A stretch of 7,356 bases of DNA from Planctomycetota bacterium. Its GTDB lineage: Bacteria; Planctomycetota; Phycisphaerae; Phycisphaerales; SM1A02. The notes under the pieces are model-generated. The model worked only from the letters and a program-made list of their open reading frames with translations. It had not been told where the DNA came from and did not search any database. A program made the position numbers and the translations under genes. Positions 5,619 to 7,356 of the stretch are shown here, piece after piece (within the stretch, counting starts at the first letter, position 1; each line of letters begins with the position of its first letter). Where the stretch lies: assembly GCA_014381385.1 (NCBI GenBank), contig JACNLR010000024.1, positions 1-7,356 on the forward strand, given 5' to 3'.

Positions 5619-6782
5619 ATGAACATTCAAACTACCGCTACATTCATTGGTATTGCATGCATTGCAACAACAGCAATCGCGCAAGATCACCCAGACCATC
5701 CAGATTCAGTACCTGCAACACCACTTGAAAAACCAAAGCAGGTTGTACAAGAAGAAAAACTTCCACCTCCAACACCCTTGTATATTGGTGACAAAGCCCC
5801 CGATGTTACTGTCGACCACTGGGTAAAAGGCGATGCGTGGACAGAGTTCGAAGATGGACAAGTCTATGTCATGGAATTCTGGGCAACATGGTGTGGCCCA
5901 TGTGTCAGTTCCATGCCACATCTGAGTAGTCTTCAAGACGAGTACGGTGACAAAATCAAAATCATCGGTGTATCAAGTGAAAAAGACCCTGAAATTGTTA
6001 CTTCGTTCCTCGCTAAAACCAATAAACGAGACAACAAGGTGAACAACGACCGAATGCGGTACACCGTCGCCGTTGATCCTGACCGTAGCACATCAAGGGT
6101 ATTCATGGAAGCATCGAACCAACGCGGCATCCCAACCTCATTCATCATAAATGGTAATGGGCAAGTTGCTTGGATAGGGCACCCAATGTCCATGGACGAA
6201 CCACTCAAAGAAGTAGTCGCAGGAACATGGGATCTTGCAGCAGCAGCAGAAGCTTTCAAACTTGAAGCAGCGCAAGAACGGGCGATGAGCGAACTGAGCA
6301 AAGTGTATCGAACTGCTATGGAAACGAATGATTGGAATTCTTGGCTTACAGCAATTGACGAGTTCACTGCAGAGTACGGCAAAAGTTCTACCATGGACAA
6401 TGCAAAGTTTGAAGCATTGCTGAACATGAAAAAAGATAAAAAAGCCGCGTACGCATGGGCAAACAACATGGCGCTTGGCATTTGGAATGATTCCCAAGCA
6501 CTCAACGCATTGGCTTGGGGCATAGTAGATGAAACTCCAGAAGAGTTACAAGACCTCAACTTCGCGCTCAAAATTGCGACTCGTGCAAGTGATCTTACGG
6601 AATATAAAGACCCTATGATTCTCGATACCCTCGCAAGGTGTTACTGGGAAATGGGCAATACATACAAAGCGATTGCTTGGCAGGAAAAAGCTGTTTCATA
6701 CTTGGGTGACGATCCTATGAACGAATCCATTACAGCAACGCTTAACGAATACAAGGCGACGCTCGCTAACGTCGACGAGTAA
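5619..6782 (+). CDS. Secreted TlpA-like thioredoxin with C-terminal TPR-like helices
   Basis: This 387-residue exported protein starts with a signal peptide (1-21) whose likely cleavage is after AIA, before QDH. Its n-region has no Lys or Arg, which is unusual. A Pro/Glu-rich linker (22-52) follows. The thioredoxin-fold domain (about 55-200, AhpC/TSA-Redoxin/TlpA type) carries the WCGPC active site at 91-95 and the cis-proline loop GIPTSF at 170-175. The C-terminal part (about 205-385) is helical and includes two TPR-like repeats (about 293-360) with the pattern seen in many planctomycete proteins. Such proteins reduce or shuffle disulfides outside the cytoplasm, often in cytochrome c maturation; the helices probably bind a partner. 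It has a good AAGGA site, stands 45 bases after the CPBP gene, and ends before a terminator. The partner and redox direction cannot be read from the sequence. Confidence 0.9.
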   Translation: MNIQTTATFIGIACIATTAIAQDHPDHPDSVPATPLEKPKQVVQEEKLPPPTPLYIGDKAPDVTVDHWVKGDAWTEFEDGQVYVMEFWATWCGPCVSSMPHLSSLQDEYGDKIKIIGVSSEKDPEIVTSFLAKTNKRDNKVNNDRMRYTVAVDPDRSTSRVFMEASNQRGIPTSFIINGNGQVAWIGHPMSMDEPLKEVVAGTWDLAAAAEAFKLEAAQERAMSELSKVYRTAMETNDWNSWLTAIDEFTAEYGKSSTMDNAKFEALLNMKKDKKAAYAWANNMALGIWNDSQALNALAWGIVDETPEELQDLNFALKIATRASDLTEYKDPMILDTLARCYWEMGNTYKAIAWQEKAVSYLGDDPMNESITATLNEYKATLANVDE

Positions 6783-6804
6783 GTTCACATTCAAAACTAA
6801 AAGT

Positions 6805-6835
6805 AAAAAAACGGTCGCACAAGCGGCCGTTTTTT
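6805..6835. terminator. Bidirectional rho-independent terminator
   Basis: CGGTCGC (6812-6818) pairs with GCGGCCG (6823-6829) around the loop ACAA, with one G-T pair. The stem is flanked by seven A before and six T after, so it works on both strands and the A-T tracts can extend the stem. It ends the plus-strand TlpA-like gene (stop at 6780-6782) and the convergent minus-strand oxidoreductase. The stop codon of the latter (6836-6834) overlaps the outer T run. Confidence 0.9.
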
Positions 6836-7356
6836 ACTTGTCTAAAATTATTTCTTTGAGTTGATTATCTGAAGCATAAATTGCTTCAACGATTCGTTGC
6901 ACAAGTCTACCGTCTTCACCGGTACCAGCAGTCTGGTCAAGCGATCCATTTGCAATTGCATTTGCAAACGCACTGTGTTCGCCATCAAATGCCTCGTCCC
7001 ATGCATCGGTCAAGGCTATCTTTACTTCCTCTGTTTTTGGTTTACCCTGCTCTGAATACCCTCGTAAAATTTCATCTGACCACAAATCAACCACCAGCGA
7101 ACCATCTGTCCCCTCAATTAATAAGCCGTCTTTCATTGCATTGTCTGGAAGGTGGGTAGCCCACGAAACATCAAACTGAAACGTGGTTCCACTTGTATCA
7201 GTCACCATTGCACGAACCCTGTCCTCTACATCGAAGGTACCGTCTAGCACTGGGGTTGACCACATTTCCTCGTATGCATACGCCGCGATGGAAAAAGCTT
7301 GTGTGCATTTTCCTTGAACGCGCACTGGCTTTTTTTTCGATGTAAGGTGCGTTACA
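6834..7356 (-). CDS. Gfo/Idh/MocA-family oxidoreductase, C-terminal part, cut by the window edge
   Basis: The reading frame is open from the right edge to a TAA at 6836-6834, so only about the last 173 residues are present. A GTG at 7325-7323 could be mistaken for a start, but the frame continues upstream (LTSKKKPVRVQG), which fits the family segment leading into the substrate-binding half. The visible part is the C-terminal alpha/beta domain, with the typical FDVEDRVRAMV and QFDVSWA strands, a GTDGSLVVDLW sheet segment, a helix EHSAFANAIANG, and the closing GEDGRLVQRIVEAIYAS helix. Members are NAD(P)-dependent enzymes on sugars, inositols or related polyols. The Rossmann half lies outside the window, so the substrate is unknown. 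It converges on the TlpA-like gene across a shared terminator. Confidence 0.88.
   Translation of the reverse strand, partial: VTHLTSKKKPVRVQGKCTQAFSIAAYAYEEMWSTPVLDGTFDVEDRVRAMVTDTSGTTFQFDVSWATHLPDNAMKDGLLIEGTDGSLVVDLWSDEILRGYSEQGKPKTEEVKIALTDAWDEAFDGEHSAFANAIANGSLDQTAGTGEDGRLVQRIVEAIYASDNQLKEIILDK

Noticed and set aside
5933..6571. A 212-codon open frame on the minus strand opposite the TlpA-like gene
   Set aside because: It is fully antisense to a gene with an intact WCGPC motif. Its translation is Ser/Ala-rich with no family features.
6834..7325. A complete 163-residue gene starting at the GTG at 7325
   Set aside because: The frame stays open to the window edge with family-like sequence, so this is the tail of a longer oxidoreductase.

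Overview
The window holds eight protein genes and one tRNA gene, packed tightly and with moderate GC. It looks like bacterial chromosomal housekeeping DNA. The best lineage guess is a planctomycete, possibly of the Phycisphaerae. The reasons are the signal peptide–thioredoxin–TPR-like architecture of the TlpA-type protein, whose C-terminal helical repeat has a pattern common in that phylum; the N-terminus of the CPBP protease (an Arg-x-Pro followed by a Leu-rich helix ending in Tyr-Glu); and the neighbouring Gfo/Idh/MocA oxidoreductase. This is inferred from protein style and was not tested against any database.

Layout. Positions 86-4368 form one block read leftwards (minus strand): tRNA-Arg(ACG), then pdhA, pdhB and pdhC (E1 alpha, E1 beta and E2 of a pyruvate-dehydrogenase-type complex), then an unrecognised cytosolic protein of about 235 residues. 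The protein genes are almost certainly one operon: pdhA and pdhB overlap by ATGA, the pdhB stop codon lies inside the ribosome-binding region of pdhC, and 16 bases separate pdhC from the unknown gene. No E3 (dihydrolipoamide dehydrogenase) gene is present. The tRNA ends only 12 bases before the annotated pdhA start, so tRNA and pdh mRNA may be cut from one transcript.

Rightwards from about 4446 run rpsT (ribosomal protein S20, GTG start, strong promoter), a CPBP-family membrane protease 20 bases behind it, and a secreted TlpA-like thioredoxin protein with its own probable promoter. A rho-independent terminator at 6805-6835 separates this block from a convergent minus-strand Gfo/Idh/MocA oxidoreductase that runs off the right edge.

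The most unusual non-coding signal is a 15-base inverted repeat (14 of 15 positions match, arms 40 bases apart) in the divergent tRNA-pdh/rpsT intergenic region. Each arm overlaps the predicted promoter on its own side, so one factor could act on translation genes and central carbon metabolism together. Other points of interest are the missing Shine-Dalgarno at pdhA, the unknown fourth pdh cistron, and a Trp in place of the usual Gln in the E1 beta His-Ser-Gln motif. I found no mobile element, CRISPR array or defence system. No stretch of more than 300 bases lacks a gene.
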